Positions 32,327 to 32,808 of a stretch of DNA of 32,808 bases are shown here, one piece after another. The DNA comes from Rozella allomycis CSF55 (lineage: Eukaryota; Rozellomycota): NCBI GenBank assembly GCA_000442015.1, contig KE560734.1:1-32808 (forward strand), given 5' to 3'. A program made the translations under genes and the position numbers. The number at the start of each line of letters is the position of its first letter. Position 1 is the first letter of the stretch. The notes under the pieces were generated by a model, which saw nothing but the letters and a program-made list of their open reading frames with translations, was not told where the DNA came from and did no database searches.

Positions 32327-32808
32327 CGAAGTTGTGTCCTATTTAAATATTAAAACCAAATACTGGTATCTTTTAGATGAAATATTAATTAAGATTAAAT
32401 ATTTTTTTTATTTTAAATATATACAATTAATTTAAAAATCGTATTTATAAAGGATGAGGGATCCACATCGTCAAAATCACCAAGGAGTCGAACCTTTTTT
32501 TATATTTTAAATATATACAATTCATTTAATAATAAAGGATGAGGGATATAGATGCATTCCGTTTTGCTAATGTGAAACTGATTTTTAAACGGAGCCTGTG
32601 GTATACCACATTAGTTTCGATATTTTGCAGATTGGACACTGNATTATACTACGTGAGCCGAAGTTGTGTCCTATTTAAATATTAAAACCAAATACTGGTA
32701 TCTTTTAGATGAAATATTAATTAAGATTAAATATTTTTTTTATTTTAAATATATACAATTAATTTAAAAATCGTATTTATAAAGGATGAGGGATCCACAT
32801 CGTCAAAA
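32311..32808. repeat. 166-base identical duplication flanking the N at 32642
   Basis: Bases 32311-32476 and 32643-32808 are the same by eye, starting inside the tRNA-His gene (its 5' end on the minus strand). The second copy therefore holds only the first 16 bases of a tRNA. Given the same single-N pattern seen three times in Tel2, I read it as overlapping contigs joined end to end, though the window stops before the second copy ends. Confidence 0.8.
32327..32808. other. Non-coding window end with AT-rich repeats and a contig join
   Basis: No gene is visible. The block holds two related AT-rich units (32411-32462 and 32505-32547, sharing TTTTAAATATATACAATT and ATAAAGGATGAGGGAT). It also holds a 15-base T-arm-like hairpin on the minus strand at 32482-32496, a 14-bp palindrome TGTGGTATACCACA at 32597-32610, and a single N at 32642. 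Confidence 0.6.

Overview
This is a gene-dense, AT-rich eukaryotic nuclear segment. I can support 18 protein-coding genes and one tRNA. Nearly every gene is broken by tiny GT-AG introns: I could place 54 by restoring conserved proteins, all 26 to 32 nt long. Two families point to a flagellated cell: a DZIP1-type basal-body/transition-zone protein and DYNLT2B, a Tctex-type light chain of the cilium dynein. There is also a Crinkler/RHS-type P-loop NTPase, a family found in oomycetes, chytrids and Rozella. Together these suggest a zoosporic early-diverging fungus, with Cryptomycota/Rozella as my best guess. This is inference without a database search.

Layout. Positions 89-6660 hold a complete Brr2/SNRNP200 spliceosomal helicase. 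6823-9257 hold Tel2/TELO2, disturbed by three single-N scaffold joins, two of which carry falsely duplicated overlaps. 9258-9854 is non-coding and holds a decayed copy of one DZIP1 exon-intron-exon junction. 9855-12956 (minus) is DZIP1. 13362-14833 is the Crinkler-like gene, with a frame break. Behind it lie a perfect 20-bp hairpin and a roughly 110-120 bp tandem repeat. 15290-18994 is an MRP/ABCC transporter whose second ATPase domain lacks its middle.

From 19106 on, genes are small and closely packed: a coiled-coil protein, PIG-X, ribosomal eL43, Ctf8, Rtf1, an ER J-protein of the DNAJC3 type, the copper chaperone Atx1, a small spliced membrane peptide, an unknown secreted protein, VPS28, a mitochondrial Era GTPase with a very long N-terminal extension, alpha-SNAP, DYNLT2B and TSR2. 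The window ends with tRNA-His and another single-N join that repeats 166 bases.

Most genes are housekeeping (splicing, PIKK assembly, cohesion, transcription elongation, ribosome assembly, vesicle fusion, ESCRT). I see no operon-like pathway and no clearly new system. The accessory content is the Crinkler-like gene, the secreted orphan, the small membrane peptide and the repeats. The most unusual property is the very narrow intron size range with a sharp floor at 26 nt.
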